This document shows positions 40,084 through 40,689 of a stretch of DNA of 40,689 bases, in pieces. The position numbers were made by a program, and so were the translations under genes. This DNA comes from Streptomyces sp. ISL-43 (GTDB lineage Bacteria; Actinomycetota; Actinomycetes; Streptomycetales; Streptomycetaceae). The stretch covers positions 1 through 40,689 of the forward strand of contig NZ_JAGGOT010000069.1 of NCBI RefSeq assembly GCF_018614195.1, written 5' to 3'. A model generated the notes under the pieces. The model was given only the letters and a program-made list of their open reading frames with translations, ran no database searches and had not been told where the DNA came from. Position 1 is the stretch's first letter, and the number at the start of each line of letters is the position of its first letter.

Positions 40084-40689
40084 GTCGGATCAGTGTGTCA
40101 TCAGCCGTGAAATGTCGGTAGCCGCAGGGGTGTTCGCGCCGGGGCATCTGGGTGAGCTGACCCAGATCGTGCCGTTCGAGTTGGTCGATGCGGTGCTCGT
40201 CGAGTGTGGGTCCGTCCAGGAACGGATACGCAAGCTCCCCGCTCGGGTCGTGGTCTATGTCCTGCTTGCGGCGGGACTGTTCGAGGAGTGCGGATACCCC
40301 GCGGTATGGCTCAAGCTGACGGGCGCCTTGTCCTGGCTGCCGGTGCCGCGGGTGACCGCCACGGCACTGTGGCAGGCACGCTGCCGGCTCGGGGTGCGTC
40401 CGATGCGGGCCCTGTTCGACCTGTTGCGCGGACCGGCCTCGGCGGTCCGCACGGCCGGGGCCCGGTGGGCGGGGCTGCTGGTCGTCGCGGTCGACGGGAC
40501 ACATCTGGACGTCGCTGACGACCAGGAGGTCCGTGCGAAGCTGGGCAAGGCGTCCAACCAGTACACCGCCGCCTCGGGGTACCCGCAGGTCCTGCTGGTC
40601 GCTCTGGTGGCCTGCGGGACACGGGCGGTGATCGACGCGGTGTTCGGCCCCGGGAAACCGGGTGAGTCGATCCTGGGCCGCCGCCTGGC
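40082..40689 (+). CDS. IS4-family transposase, N-terminal part (truncated by window end)
   Basis: About 202 residues are visible and open at the end. An IS4 N-terminal domain (REMSVAAGVFAPGHLGELTQIVPFELVDAVL) is followed by AVWLKLTG and the first catalytic Asp of the DDE triad in VVAVDGTHLDV. The start is uncertain: a CTG lies 5 nt after GGAGG (40072-40076) and gives SDQCVISREM; the first in-frame ATG is at 40112. The catalytic second Asp and Glu would lie beyond the window, so intactness cannot be judged. Confidence 0.85.
   Translation, partial: MSDQCVISREMSVAAGVFAPGHLGELTQIVPFELVDAVLVECGSVQERIRKLPARVVVYVLLAAGLFEECGYPAVWLKLTGALSWLPVPRVTATALWQARCRLGVRPMRALFDLLRGPASAVRTAGARWAGLLVVAVDGTHLDVADDQEVRAKLGKASNQYTAASGYPQVLLVALVACGTRAVIDAVFGPGKPGESILGRRL

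Larger units (their letters stand above)
39950..40689 (+). mobile_element. IS4-family insertion sequence, left part (runs off the window)
   Basis: The transposase reading frame and its structured leader define the element. The left end is probably within 39945-40015, where GTGAAGTTAAGGGCTG could be a terminal repeat. It cannot be confirmed without the right end, which lies outside the window. Confidence 0.55.

Noticed and set aside
1..40689. CRISPR arrays, tRNA or rRNA genes
   Set aside because: No regularly spaced direct repeats, tRNA-like cloverleaf or rRNA sequence was found by reading both strands.

Overview
The window reads as chromosomal DNA of a streptomycete or close relative (Streptomycetaceae). 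The sequence is very GC-rich with strong third-position GC bias, GTG and TTG starts are common, secreted enzymes carry RICIN/CBM13 and CBM2 modules, and the xylanase at 9829-11271 looks like the Streptomyces XlnA. A complete ectABCD set and a GH30 gene carrying a TTA (bldA-type) codon fit the same picture. No rRNA, tRNA or CRISPR array was seen.

Layout. 1-2.6 kb: an IS607-type transposon remnant (intact TnpB, recombinase lacking its DNA-binding start) abutting the last ~190 codons of a GH127 arabinofuranosidase. 2.6-5.2 kb: a GH9 cellulase behind a perfect CebR-type box. 5.2-8.3 kb: a convergent GH2 beta-galactosidase. 8.4-11.3 kb: xlnA (GH10) followed by a RICIN-CE1 esterase. 11.6-15.3 kb: two tandem GH6 cellulases and a divergent LacI regulator, with AGCGCT-core operators between them. 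15.4-15.6 kb: a 190-bp inverted-repeat element that supplies the stop codon of the next gene. 15.6-20.3 kb (minus strand): an operon of LacI regulator, GH3 and GH43. 20.5-30.2 kb (plus strand): a nine-gene operon of sugar-binding protein, two permeases, GH30, GH10, Gfo/Idh/MocA oxidoreductase, DUF6807 protein, cupin protein and RICIN-GH62. 30.2-30.6 kb: a scar of integrase and pirin fragments. 30.6-33.9 kb: ectABCD on the minus strand. 34.7-38.4 kb: a LysR regulator divergent from a three-gene oxidoreductase/hydrolase/SDR operon. 38.4-39.9 kb: a hypothetical gene and a truncated PLP decarboxylase. 40.0 kb to the end: the start of an IS4-family element.

How it works together. The 2.6-30.2 kb region is a plant-cell-wall (cellulose and glucuronoarabinoxylan) utilisation locus. 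Secreted GH10, GH30, GH62 and CE1 enzymes would cut and debranch xylan, and GH9 and GH6 enzymes would attack cellulose. The ABC importer, which has no ATPase gene here and probably uses a shared MsiK-type ATPase, would take up oligosaccharides that cytoplasmic GH3 and GH43 enzymes finish. Two operator types are visible. Palindromes with an AGCGCT core sit at the cellulase genes and inside the GH30 gene. CGAAA/TTTCG palindromes sit at xlnA and in the divergent LacI/ABC promoter. The binding-protein gene has an apparent 1-nt frameshift in a C8 tract of its signal peptide.
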